64,000 nucleotides of DNA from Capsaspora owczarzaki ATCC 30864 (taxonomy: Eukaryota > Opisthokonta > Filasterea). Under the pieces are notes generated by a model. The model worked only from the letters and a program-made list of their open reading frames with translations, made no database searches and was not told where the DNA came from. Numbering within the stretch: position 1 is the first letter of the stretch; every line of letters starts with the position of its first letter. Shown one piece after another: positions 34,406 through 44,535 of this stretch. The position numbers and the translations under genes are program-made. Location: NCBI RefSeq assembly GCF_000151315.2, contig NW_011887307.1:86460-150459 (forward strand). The letters run 5' to 3'.

Positions 34406-36167
34406 GTATCGGGCAAGGTTCACTCCACTGTGCGGTCACTACCTGGATCGGCTCAAATGCATCATTCTGCGCTTCTTCTGGCCCACGCGCTTCAAAGCAC
34501 CCGCAACACTCGCAACGCTCTGCGCAAAAACTGGCTCGGAGGCCTTCGGGCTGGGACTGCTTCCCATCGACCAACACTGCCAGGCGATGCTCGCCCAAGC
34601 AGTTGCGAACTTTTGCCTGCCGGCCGCCTCGCTGTGGAAAACAGTGACGCAGTTGCTGTGGAGGGCGGCGGACACGCACGACGGCGAGCCAATCGGCGAC
34701 AGGCGGCTGCTGCACTCGAAACCGGGCATCAAAAAGGTCAGCCATTTCTGGGGCCGAGCACTCGCTGCATGGTACAAGCTCAAACCCGCGCCACGCAGGC
34801 CCAACAACCGAATCGAGGCCCTGACTTTGCCGCTGTGGAGCAATCCACTGGTGACGGACGACGGCAAGACGATCAACTGGCCATCCTGGATGAGAAATGA
34901 CTACAAGACGGTGAGCGATCTCTGGAACTTCAAAGAACAAAGGTGGGCAACCGCCGATGAAATCAAGGTTCCAGGTGCCACGCACAGCAAGCTGACGAGG
35001 CTGCTTGAGGCGCTGCGAGACTCGGGCGTGGAAGAGATTCTGAGCAGGCAAGTCACGGAGCCGGACGACAATCCCTGGTGCTCGACAACGACGAGGGCCG
35101 GTGGCACACTGCTACACGAAGTGCTGGCAGTGAAGAACACTGGCGAAGGCACCATGCTTCTGCTACGACGTCATGGCTGGTCAGACAACAACATCATCGC
35201 ACCCTTCCTCACGACGAGTTGGACCAAGCTAACCGCCACAAGACCGCTGCTCACGGTGAAATGGGTCTCACACAGCGCAAAGAAAACCCTGCTTGCCAAC
35301 GGCAGGTGGAAGCCCCAGGCAACCGATACGTACTTTGTCGGCTATGGGTTTGACGCGTGGATCGACCCGAGCGTACTGATGCTTCACGGGCAAGGCCTCA
35401 CACCACTACCAGTCGTGCACAAGGATACAACACTCAAGGCCATCCGCAAGCGTCTGACAGCCACCCCCGAACCCTCGCGCGCACTGCTCGAGTGGGACAG
35501 GATCATTGACTGGAACTGGAGCGATATGAAGGCTGTGCTCAACACCAACCTGGTCACACGCAAGCAGGCTTCACTGGTGTGGCGGATCGCACACCAAACC
35601 GAGTGGACGGGTGAGCAACAGCTTAGAGCCGACATCGAGAAGGGCAAAACCAAGCAGGAGACCTTGATGCAGAGAGCGACCTACGCTTGTCCACACTGCC
35701 GACGAGGAAACGCTCGCCCCACCGAGACTTGGATCCACCTGATTTACGAATGCCCGGTAGCTGAACACATCTGGCTTAGAGTCGAGCAAGTTATGGTTGT
35801 CGCACACGATCTTGGCACGCCGTCCTCGGCAGCCCATGCACTCTTCGGACCTGCCCACAACCCCACACTGCCACGAGAATATCGACGCAACAGACCTGCT
35901 TTCAGATTGCTGACGACCCTCTACCACTTGGCGCGTTGGACCTTTTGGCGACTTCGGTGCTTGGCGAAATTCGACAGTTTGGACGCGACACCAGAAATAG
36001 CGACCGCAATGTTCGATAAACTTGTTTCCAACAGAGCTTACGAGGACCTGACTTTGAGGAGGACAGAAGCGATGCAAATGTGGGGCGCATGCGCCAAGGA
36101 AACGGCTTCCGGCAAATTTGTCTTTGAACTTGAGCTTCACGATGCCGCGGCATCGGGGGCGTACTGA
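34406..36167 (+). pseudogene. LINE ORF2, 3' part: thumb and C-terminal zinc region
   Basis: After the duplicated GTATC the LINE frame resumes (YRARFTPLCGHYLDRLKCII then LRFFWPTRFK), the usual region after the RT palm. Near the C-terminus WRIAHQTEWTGEQQ, CPHCRRGNARPTETWIHLIY and ECPVAEHIW form the zf-RVT type Cys/His motif of L1-like elements. The protein ends FELELHDAAASGAY with a stop at 36165-36167. About 570 codons remain open here, so decay is slight apart from the insertions. Confidence 0.85.
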
Positions 36168-36744
36168 AGGGCCAGACTCAAATACGAGCCCATTTCGTTG
36201 AACTTTGCTTAAAAAGGGGGACTATTCTTTCATTAGTCTTCCTGCGTCTTGCTTTGGAGATTGTGAATCATTCTTGAATACACAATTTCACCTGAAAAAA
36301 TTTGAGTTGCGGATCGGATCGTTTGGTCCTTCTGGCAGCTGCCCAGAACACGCTCTAGGGGAAAGCAAAACAACGAACCTAGAAAAAAAGACCTCGCGAA
36401 TGCAGCGTTTCTTGTGAAACTTGCCAACATGCTGCTACGCGGTATGCAGACCTGCTCCCACCGCCGCGCACCGGACCGAGTATCTAAAATGTACTTTTTT
36501 TGTGGGATCAGAGAAGGGAGGATTATGATCAAACACGGCTGTCAGGACCCGAGTTTGCGTCCGTCCAGCCGGCGAGGTTAGCCGGTGGTAGTTAATGAGG
36601 ATTTAGCATATTCTGGTGTATTTGGATGCTTTTGGATAGCTGTCATTGCGCATTTTGTATCAATCAATCGACGTTACCTGGCCAATAGCTCTAAGCCCCA
36701 ACCCGTGGGAATCGGAGTCTCACAACGGCCCGACATTACGGTTG
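36168..36744. other. Unassigned sequence between the LINE and solo LTR copy 2
   Basis: The LINE 3' untranslated region probably covers the first part. At 36540 the motif TGTCAGGACCCG repeats the first 12 bases of the 210-bp element at 37859, which suggests another LTR fragment starting here. No gene was recognised. Confidence 0.4.
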
Positions 36745-36749
36745 CAAAG

Positions 36750-37037
36750 TGTTAGGATCCCGGACTGGACAGGGAAGGGTACTCAGGTGTTGGCGCAAGA
36801 CAGGACAAGGAATTGGGGATTTTGGGGATTTAATAAAGACAAGACAAGAAAGAATCCAAATCGAATCAGGTTGATCAAATTTTGACGACTGACAGACAAA
36901 CATATTTGTCATCATCAAATCAGAAAATCAGGCAAGACAAATCAGAGCAAGACAGGAGAAAATCAGGAAGAAAGACAGGGGTGAGAAAACATGCAAGAAA
37001 TCATTCAAAGTGGCAGGTTGCATCCAGATACCTGACA
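36750..37037 (+). repeat. Solo LTR, copy 2 (288 bp)
   Basis: Same family as copy 1: begins TGTTAGGATCCCGG, ends ATACCTGACA and contains AATAAA. It is flanked by the perfect 5-bp duplication CAAAG at 36745-36749 and 37038-37042. The two copies differ at only a handful of positions, so both are recent. Confidence 0.9.
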
Positions 37038-37042
37038 CAAAG

Positions 37043-37858
37043 ACATGCGTTTATTCGGCAACACAACAAAGCAAAGGCTGTGGTCAGCAGTACCGCCCAA
37101 ACCTGTGCACAGGAGGGGCGTGTGTGCGCAAAGTTGCGCTACGGACGTTGTTGGGAGGCACATCTTTTCAAAAACGTTCGATCGGACCGGTCCAGGTCGC
37201 GCAGGTCGGGCTCAAAAGGCTCGCTGTCGTCGTCGCTGTCTGTTAGGTATCTAACCAATTTGCCCATGTCAACTTCGACGAGTTGACATTGTACCTTTTG
37301 AGGTCAGTTGGTTTTGGGAGGGCAAACTCAATCCCTAACACTGTCCGTGTCGCTCAAATCGCCATCATCACTGTCAGGCTCGCGGTTGCCAAACACGTGT
37401 TGCCGAGATCGACTGGGGCGAGTATTGGCAGGTAAACCAGCGTTGTCTTGATAGAGGTGATCGAACCAATGTTTCGAGGCGGCGTCAAGACGAGCGCGCG
37501 CTTGCGTGAGCTCTCCTCGGACGAGTTGGTGCCCGCATCAAGCGATAGAGCTCTGCGCCGCCGTGTGCCAGTAGTCTCCGTCAAACCATCTGCTGGAGCA
37601 CTTTGACCGGAGCTGTTGGCAACGGAGTTGACGGGCACCCGCGCAGAACTACGGCGCTGATCTTCCGACCTTTCAAACGCTTCCACATCGCCAGCGACGA
37701 TGTACGCAGCGCTGGCGCGCAGTGAGGACTTTGGTGGCCTGACTGCGGGTCTGAAGCTCGGCTTGACGCCCGGCACTTTGCGAGCAGCGTACTCTGTGTG
37801 CTTTGCGTACGCTGCAGCTCGCTTCGCTCTGATAGTCGCTGCCCGGGTCTTTTGAGCC
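37043..37858 (-). pseudogene. Unidentified decayed coding region, Ser/Asp-rich, cut by small insertions
   Basis: On the minus strand the sequence has coding character without a full frame. One part reads KVPGVKPSFRPAVRPPKSSL and GDVEAFERSEDQRRSSAR, another SKHWFDHLYQDNAGLP. Acidic Asp/Ser stretches lie on both sides of the 100-bp insertion at 37241-37340. No family was recognised. It may be a mobile-element protein or a relic of a host gene. The right boundary coincides with the 210-bp element at 37859. Confidence 0.4.
37241..37340 (+). repeat. 100-bp LTR-like or TRIM-like insertion with 5-bp target duplication
   Basis: The unit begins TGTTAGGTATCTAACC and ends AATCCCTAACA, with 7-bp inverted ends TGTTAGG/CCTAACA. 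It is flanked by a perfect CTGTC duplication (37236-37240 and 37341-37345). The 5-bp duplication and TG...CA ends fit an LTR-type integration. At exactly 100 bp it is very short, so a solo LTR of a small element or a TRIM is more likely than a normal LTR. Confidence 0.75.
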
Positions 37859-38068
37859 TGTCAGGACCCGCAGGCTCTGCGGTCCCGACTGGGTCGTTCT
37901 TTGCTAAGAAGACTCGGCGTTGATGTCTTTGTATTGTTTGTTTGCATGCATTTTGGAATTGCGGTTCGGTCTGCAAAGTGAAATAAAAACACTTTACAAC
38001 AACATTGCCTACCAAGGTCTTACACAGTCCAGGATCTTAACACAGACCAGACCCTGCGGGTCCTGACA
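37859..38068. repeat. 210-bp LTR-like element with perfect 16-bp inverted ends
   Basis: It begins TGTCAGGACCCGCAGG and ends with the exact reverse complement CCTGCGGGTCCTGACA. It contains AATAAA near 37980. TG...CA ends and a polyadenylation signal fit a solo LTR, but the 16-bp inverted ends are long for an LTR and the flanks (GAGCC and GTATG) do not match, so a target duplication is absent. A MITE is the alternative. It starts 17 bp beyond the stop codon of the LRR gene. Confidence 0.65.
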
Positions 38069-38084
38069 GTATGACACAGGTACT

Positions 38085-41000
38085 CTACATACATCTAACA
38101 ACGAGCGATTCAAACAGCACATCTCGGGCAGACTTGCTGGGTTGAACCTGAACTTCCCAACCCACGCGGATTTGCCTGATGATAGGAGTGCTCGCTGGCC
38201 AGAGCGTCGCGGATACGAGCGTAGAATCGACAAAAGTCGCTTTAACAGCACAGTTGTACTGAACAGCACCTTGCTCATCTCGAACAATCAAGTCAAAGAC
38301 GTTGTCACCGATGCGGTGGTAAAGTTTCCCCGTGTCCCGAACCACTTGAATTGTTTTTACACGGGTCGAATTTCCATGGATGCTTTGAGGCATTGTGACT
38401 TTGAGAGGACGGTCATCGCACCAGTTTCGTTTGGTATGCTGGACGCCTTGCCAGTGTTGCGCTTCGTCCATAATGATGTCGGCAATCTCGGCTGGTAATG
38501 CTGGCAGAACTGTGGACTGATCTTTCAGCTCCAGTCCGCTGGTCAGCAAGCAAAACACGGTCTGAAGGTCGTCAGCGGTTGCTACGCGTGGAAATAAGGA
38601 GAATGCAAGAGGGTTAACCTGGTTGTAAATGCTGCGCAATGAACAAGCACCATAAATGAGCAATCGGAAGGCACACTTCATTGGTTGGAAGCAGCTCGCG
38701 TGAGCTTCAATGGCTTCAGTTGGCAAGGACAACTTACTAAGGCCTCCGTTCATCATGGCCCCTGTGTGAACTGATTGCTTGAGAACAAGCATTGCTAATG
38801 CAATTCCGCTCCAGACTGTTGAGCAATGCAAGTGAGTGATATGGATGACCCTGGCAAAGTTAAAGTGCACGACACCATACGTTGTAAGCCTCGGCTTCGG
38901 GTCCACCTTGAACGCTTCGGCAATCGCCTGGGCTCCAACATCGCCAATCTGATTGTCTTCCAAACTGTGCGTTCCATCCATCAGTTAGCTCAAGTGGAAC
39001 TGTGAGGGATAGCTGTCTTACTCGATCCAAGTCAACCTCGTGTTCACTTTGAGAGCCTCAGCAAGCGCCTGCGCTCCCGCATTGCCAATCTCATTCTCAC
39101 TCAGACTGTACATCCATCAGTACGCATTGAAATGCCCCCTGCTGAATCATCCACTCACAAGCATCAGTAAAGTGAGATGCTTTACCCAAGATATGTCAGC
39201 CTCGTGTTGACCTTGAGTGCTTCAGCGATTGCCTGCGCTCCAGCATTGCCGATCTGATTCTGCTTGAGCCTGTGAATTCTCTCCATTCGTGAGCACTCTG
39301 AATTCGTTTGCTGGATCGCACATACACAAGCATCGTTGAAGAGAGATGACATACCAGAGACGTAACAATATCGTGTTCACCTTGAGTGCGTCAGCAATCG
39401 TCTTCGCTCCAGCGTCACCAATCTGATTGCAACACAGACTGTCCATTCCTCTCCATCAGTGAGCATTTGAATGCCCTCTGCTACAATTCCCACTCGCACG
39501 CGTCAGTCAAAGTGAATTGGATTACCTGAGACCAGTCAAGGCCGTGTTCACTTTGAGTGCCTCAGCAATGGCCTGTGCTTCTGGGTCGCCAATTAGACCC
39601 AGACTGTCGGTCCGTTCCATTCAATGAGCACTTTGAATACCTCTGCTACCCAATCACATGCATCAGAAACTATGATATGCCTTACCTGAGATGAGTCAGC
39701 GTCGTGTTCATTTGGAGTACTTCAGCCATTGTCTGCGCTCCAGCGTTGCCAATCTTGTCCAAACTGTCAAATTGCTCCATCGATGAGCCTTTTGCTGACA
39801 ATATTCCCACTGACAAGTGCCAGCAAAAGTGATGGAACTTACCCGAGCGTTCGCAAGGACGTGTTCACTTTGAGCGACTCGGCAATTGCGTTCGCTCCAG
39901 CATCGTCAATCTGATTGTGGCTCATGCTGTCCGTACTCGTCATCATTAATACGCACTCTGAATGCCATTTGCCGAAATCACCCACTCAGTATTTGCATTG
40001 CTAGAGTGAGTCGGCTTACTGTAGCTGAGATAGCGTCGTGTTCACCCTGAGTGCCTCAGCCATCGCCTGCGCTCCCGCATTACCAATCTCATTCTCAGTA
40101 AGACTAGTCCACACAATCAGTAAGCAATCTGAAGACCATCTGCTGACATCGCTCATTTACAAACATCAGTTAAAGTGAGTTGCCTTACTCGAGCGAAGTC
40201 AGCATCTTGTTCACTTGGAGCATCTCAGCAATCGCCGTCGCTCCAGCATCGCCAAGCTTATTATTGTGCAAACTGTTCAGCCATGAGTACGCATTCTGAG
40301 CACCTCTGCTGACTCACATCAAAGTGAGATGACTTACCTGAGGTAAGTGACTGTTGTGTTGACTCTGAGCGTTTCAGCAATCGCCTGTGCTCCAGCATCG
40401 CCAACCTGATTCCCCTTCAGACTGTACATCCCCTCCATCAATGAGCACTCTGAATTCACCCTGTTGAGTGAAAGTGACACCCCTTACTCGAGGTCGGTCA
40501 TTGTCTTGTTCACTTTGAGTGCCGCAGAAAGTGCCTGGGCACCAGCATTGCCAATCTGATTCTGCCATAGGCTGTCCGTCCATCAGTGAGCACTCTAAAT
40601 GTCCTCTGCTGACATCACCCACTCACACGCATCAATGGAAGCGAGTTGCCTTACCCGAGGTGCGCCACTGTCGTGTTCACTTTGAGCGTCTCAGCAATCG
40701 CTTGTGCCCCAGCATCACCAATCTGATTCTCAATCAGACTTGTCCGTCCCATTCACCACTGAGCACTCTGAATGCCTATGCTGAAACCACCCACTCACAT
40801 GCACTAGTCAATGTGAGACGACTTACTTGATTTTAGTCAGCGTCGTGTTCACTTTGAGTGTCTCAGCAATCGCCCGCGCACCATCTTCGCCAATTTGATT
40901 GTCGTTCAGACTGTCCGTCCCATTTACCACTGAGCACTCGTAATGCCCTCTACTAGATCGCCCACTCACATGCACTAGCCATCGGGAGATAGACGACCTA

Positions 41001-41381
41001 CCAGAGTTCAGTTACCGTCATATTGAGTTTGAGCGTCTCAGCAATCGCCCGCGCTCCAGCATCACCAATCTGATTCCAGCCCAGACTGTCCGTCCCCTCC
41101 AATAGTGAGCCACTCTTAATGTCCTCTGCCGAAGCCGCCCACTCACACTCCTCACTCGAAGCAAGATGACTCACTTGAGTTTCTCCACGTTCGGGTTGCC
41201 TTTGAGTCCCTCAGCAACCGCTTGTGCTCCGGCATCGCCAATACGCTGGCACTGTTGTCTGTCCTCTATTTCATCAATACACATGTTGTCACAATTTCTG
41301 TCCAATATCGGCTTTTTCTTACTCGAGAGATTTACTGGCCTTCTTGACTTTGTCGTACAACTCGCGCTGTCTCGCGCTCAT
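38085..41381 (-). CDS. Leucine-rich repeat (RI/NLRC3-type) protein, one repeat per exon
   Basis: The ATG at 41381 begins MSARQRELYDKVKKASKSLE, then about fifteen exons of roughly 84 bp follow at about 170-bp spacing. Each encodes one 28-residue repeat of the type SLSENEIGNAGAQALAEALK + VNTRLT, the ribonuclease-inhibitor class with NxIGxxGAxAIAEAL. Introns are about 85-100 bp and similar to each other, so the array arose by duplication of exon plus intron. The C-terminal exon (about 38750-38085) reads LPALPAEIADIIMDEAQHW, an F-box-like helix, then a beta-rich tail ending DVLFESLVVRCM. RI-type LRRs are protein-interaction scaffolds found in NLRs and RanGAP. No NACHT domain is visible. A few repeats are degenerate (around 39590 and 39740) and may be skipped or damaged. 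The exact exon list was not resolved. Confidence 0.78.
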
Positions 41382-41689
41382 ATTTTGATACGACAGCATT
41401 GTTGACTTTCGATCTATCGGAACAACGCGGTTGTTTCAGTCAGTCTCATTGGTTGTGCTTTCACAAATTTTCTCTCAAACGCAGAGTGCAGACTCCAGGC
41501 GGTGTCAAACGCACGAAAAGTGCGGCAGCGACGCAAACAAAGAAAAAAAAAAGCGCCGCCACAACAACGAACAATGACTAACATCAAGAAGACTGAAAAA
41601 CACAACAACACAACAATGGCATAGACGAGGATGACAAGTACGGACGCCGACTTGAAACATGAAGGAGAGGGAAAACAAAAACAAAAAAC

Positions 41690-42032
41690 GACACAAAGCC
41701 CAAAACGAAGCTGCTCGGACCTTGGTGCACAGACCGATACGAACTACTCATTGTGGACAAGAAGCACGACCACTCCTGCGCATACCTCACCATCTTGTTC
41801 CACCTGGCCAGATGGTCACTCTGGACGTTGCGGTACCGAGCTCGCTTCGATCACACAACCATTCACCCGACTCATGCTGTTGCGCACTTCCGAAGCCTTG
41901 TTCTCAATCGCGCGAGGCAAGACACTCGAGCTGTATTGTAGTATTGCATCGGATTCTCGAAACCATGATCCATCATCGCGATTTGGAAAAAGGGCACAAC
42001 CAATTAAAAAAAAAACACACACACACACAATT
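41690..42032 (+). mobile_element. 5'-truncated LINE fragment of a second family
   Basis: The frame at about 41695-41940 reads LTILFHLARWSLWTLRYRAR and HAVAHFRSLVLNRARQDTR. It aligns with the C-terminal end of the LINE ORF2 above (LLTTLYHLARWTFWRLRCLA, then AMFDKLVSNRAYEDL) at roughly half of the residues. The fragment ends in a run of A followed by CA repeats at 42006-42030, a likely LINE tail. It is a 5'-truncated dead copy of a related but distinct family. Confidence 0.7.
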
Positions 42033-42829
42033 GGGTCATTTTGATAGCCTGTAGAGTGAACAGCCAAGTACCCCGCGCCATGACACACCTCAATCCAATT
42101 CATAAATATGATTCTTTGCGTGCTCTCCTCCTTGGCTGGTGGATTACTATGCGACGTCCACTCGACTCAGCACTTTCGGTTTCGCACGAAGTCGACGCCA
42201 CCTCACGCTCTCACCAACTCACGAGAACGCGTCTCGGTTAAAATATTGATTGATGACATGAATTTAAAGCCATCGAGGTGTGTTGTCAACGAATAGCACG
42301 ACGTTGGCGTGTTTTTGAGGACCAAAACAGAAAATTAAAAACCAGCAACTAAAAATCGGACAAATGTCAGCGAGTCAAGTGTGATCACGACATTTCGACC
42401 CTTTTTCTCGATAAATCGATACAAAGGTTTACATAGTATCTTATTACACAGGTTGCCATGTTGTGATGCTGACATGCAGCGAGAAATGGAGGGCAACGTT
42501 TTTTTCTTTTTGTTCCCCGAGTGAGGATCGACCTGGAACTCTCGTTCTGTGCCAGTCAACATCTCCAACACCTTCTCGTTCGGTTGCTCCTCTCTCCACA
42601 CATGGGCTGCACCTGAGCGAGGGTTCACGCAAAATTAACCCAGATGCAATCACTGTAAGAAATTGAAAAAAAAATCAAAAAAAAAAAAAAAAAAACCTAG
42701 CCTCTTTGATTTCTCGATTTTTTTTTTTTGACAACCTATCGTCCTGATCTGACATTGATTCTCAAGCGTTCCATTTCAGCATGGTTCTCTTTTTCATTCT
42801 TGTTATTGTGTCCCTGATCATCCGCTATC
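42033..42829. other. Intergenic region upstream of the M20 peptidase gene
   Basis: There is no convincing gene. An A tract lies at 42678-42696 and a T run at 42719-42729. The last 100 bp probably hold the M20 promoter, but no element was recognised. Confidence 0.4.
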
Positions 42830-44535
42830 ATGTCAGATGCGCGACTGCTGGAGGTCTTTGCGCTGACCAAGGCGCTGGTTGACATCCCATCGGCGTCGCG
42901 CGACGTTGCCCAGTGCCGCGTCTGCCTGAGCTTCATCCAAGAGTACTTTGCTGGTAGTGATGCAGATGGGGGGCGGGGTCCCTGCCATTGCTGACTGGGA
43001 GAGCGACCGCCCGCTTCACTCACTTGGTTCTCGTTGGGCAGGAACTGCCTGGCACCTGACGCCCATCGCCAAGAGCCCCAGCGCCTCCCCAATGCTGTAC
43101 ATTTCGTCCAAGCCGTGGCCTGCGTCGGGCTCTGGCGCCAAGCCGTTCAGCAAGGTGCTCATCCTGGGCCACGTCGATGTCGTCCCAATGGCGACGTATG
43201 GCATTGAAGGTGACAGATGTTGCAATTCTGAGCCGACTGTGTGTGGTAAACTCTGAATCTCACACACGCACGTCCGATCACTCATATTGTTGTTTGCTTG
43301 ACATGATCATACACTCTGAAAAAAAAAAAAAAAAAAACACCACTCAGGCGAGCCAACTGGCGTTATTCGCGGCCGTGGTGTCAGCGACATGAAGGGTCCC
43401 GTTGCTGCACTCATGCATCTGCTCAAGTCACTCAATCCTGCAAATCTCGATCTGGCCATGCTTGGTATGCGGTAGCTTTTATTTTGTGCTTGCTTTGAGC
43501 GATTTTGTTGGCCGAGGGCGCGAAAGATTTCTGCAACGCTACCATCCTTTCGCGACAATCTGATGTGCAAGCGACTCGTTCCATATGATGGAGTGCACGA
43601 TCGCTTAAATCAGATTCTGTATCACATTCAATTCAATGTCGAACGCACAATCTTTTTTTTTTTTTTTGTTTGTTTGTTTGTTTGTGGTTGTCGTCCGCAG
43701 TCGTGACTGACGAAGAGATCGGTGGCATCGACGGCGCCAAGTTTGCCTTTGCGGACGCCGAGGGACCGCACATCTCGTGCGACATGTGCCTGTGCCCTGA
43801 CGGTGGCGACAATTTCAAGCTCGTAACGCACGAGAAGGGCGTTTTTCGCATCGAGCTGACCGCGTCCGGCAAGTCGGCTCACAGCGCTTACCCTTGGAAC
43901 GGCGACAACGCAGTGCTGACGCTTATCGACGAGATTGGTCGAGTCGGTAGCATCCAGCACGATGGCAAGCCCGTCTTTGACAACGTTGGCCCGCAATGGC
44001 ACTCGACATGCGTTCCAACCATCATTCAAGGCGGCCAAGTGATCAACCAGGTGCCTGGATCAGCATCTGCCAAGATTGACATGCGCTTCACTGAGACATG
44101 GACACTGGACACGCTGAAGACTGTCGTGTTTGGCGCGCTTGCCTCCAGCCCCAATGCCTCAAAAATTCGCGCCGAGGTTGTATTCGAACAACCAATGCTG
44201 CTCTGTCCTCCGGAGCTGCCGTGCATGATTGCCACCAAGAAGGTGATGGAGGATCATGTTCATCATGATGTCGAGTATTCTCGTGGCCACGGCACTTCGG
44301 ATGGTCATTGGGCCGATTTTCCAGTTGGTGAGCGATTGGATTGATTTGTTCTCCACTGCTTGCCACGAGCCTGGTTGGATTCTTCGTTGCCACTCACCTT
44401 GATTTTGCGTTCTGCTTTCTAGTCATGTTCAAACCGATTGGCGGAGGTTTGCACCAAGACGATGAATGGGTGGATTTCCCTTCCATTCTCACCTTTTACG
44501 ACATTTGTGCTGATGTGATCAAGCTGTTTGCATAG
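42830..44535 (+). CDS. M20-family metallopeptidase / deacylase (DapE-ArgE-like)
   Basis: Exons 42830-42953, 43042-43209, 43348-43464, 43701-44327 and 44423-44535 join in phase. This is a two-zinc M20 hydrolase. The first zinc His-Asp pair is in LILGHVDVVPM, the bridging Asp in GRGVSDMKGPVAALMH, the catalytic Glu pair in VTDEEIGGIDGAKFAF, and the last His in GGGLHQDDEWVDF. The lid domain has LTASGKSAHSAYPWNGDNAV with its conserved His. Members cleave amide bonds of N-acyl amino acids or dipeptides. The substrate cannot be told. The protein is about 380 residues, normal for the family, with no signal peptide. The TAG stop overlaps the target-site TA of a DNA transposon that begins at the G of the stop codon. 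Confidence 0.88.

Larger units (their letters stand above)
24688..36167 (+). mobile_element. L1/Tx1-like LINE, interrupted by a solo LTR and by a chromovirus
   Basis: A two-ORF non-LTR retrotransposon occupies 24688-28228 and resumes at 34406-36167. ORF1 has an RRM-like region. ORF2 retains only the end of the endonuclease, then a full reverse transcriptase and a C-terminal zinc-knuckle region. Three lesions are clear. ORF1 shifts frame at the C run near 24939-24948. Most of the endonuclease is deleted between ORF1 and 25930. A 289-bp solo LTR sits at 26676-26964 and a 6.2-kb LTR element at 28229-34405, each flanked by a perfect 5-bp duplication of LINE sequence. On both sides of each insertion the ORF2 frame continues exactly, so the LINE was there first. 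No target duplication or poly-A tail of the LINE itself was found. Confidence 0.85.

Noticed and set aside
38900-41260. Regularly spaced repeats that could suggest a CRISPR array
   Set aside because: The spaced units are 84-bp coding exons for LRRs with diverged sequence and splice sites. The context is eukaryotic.
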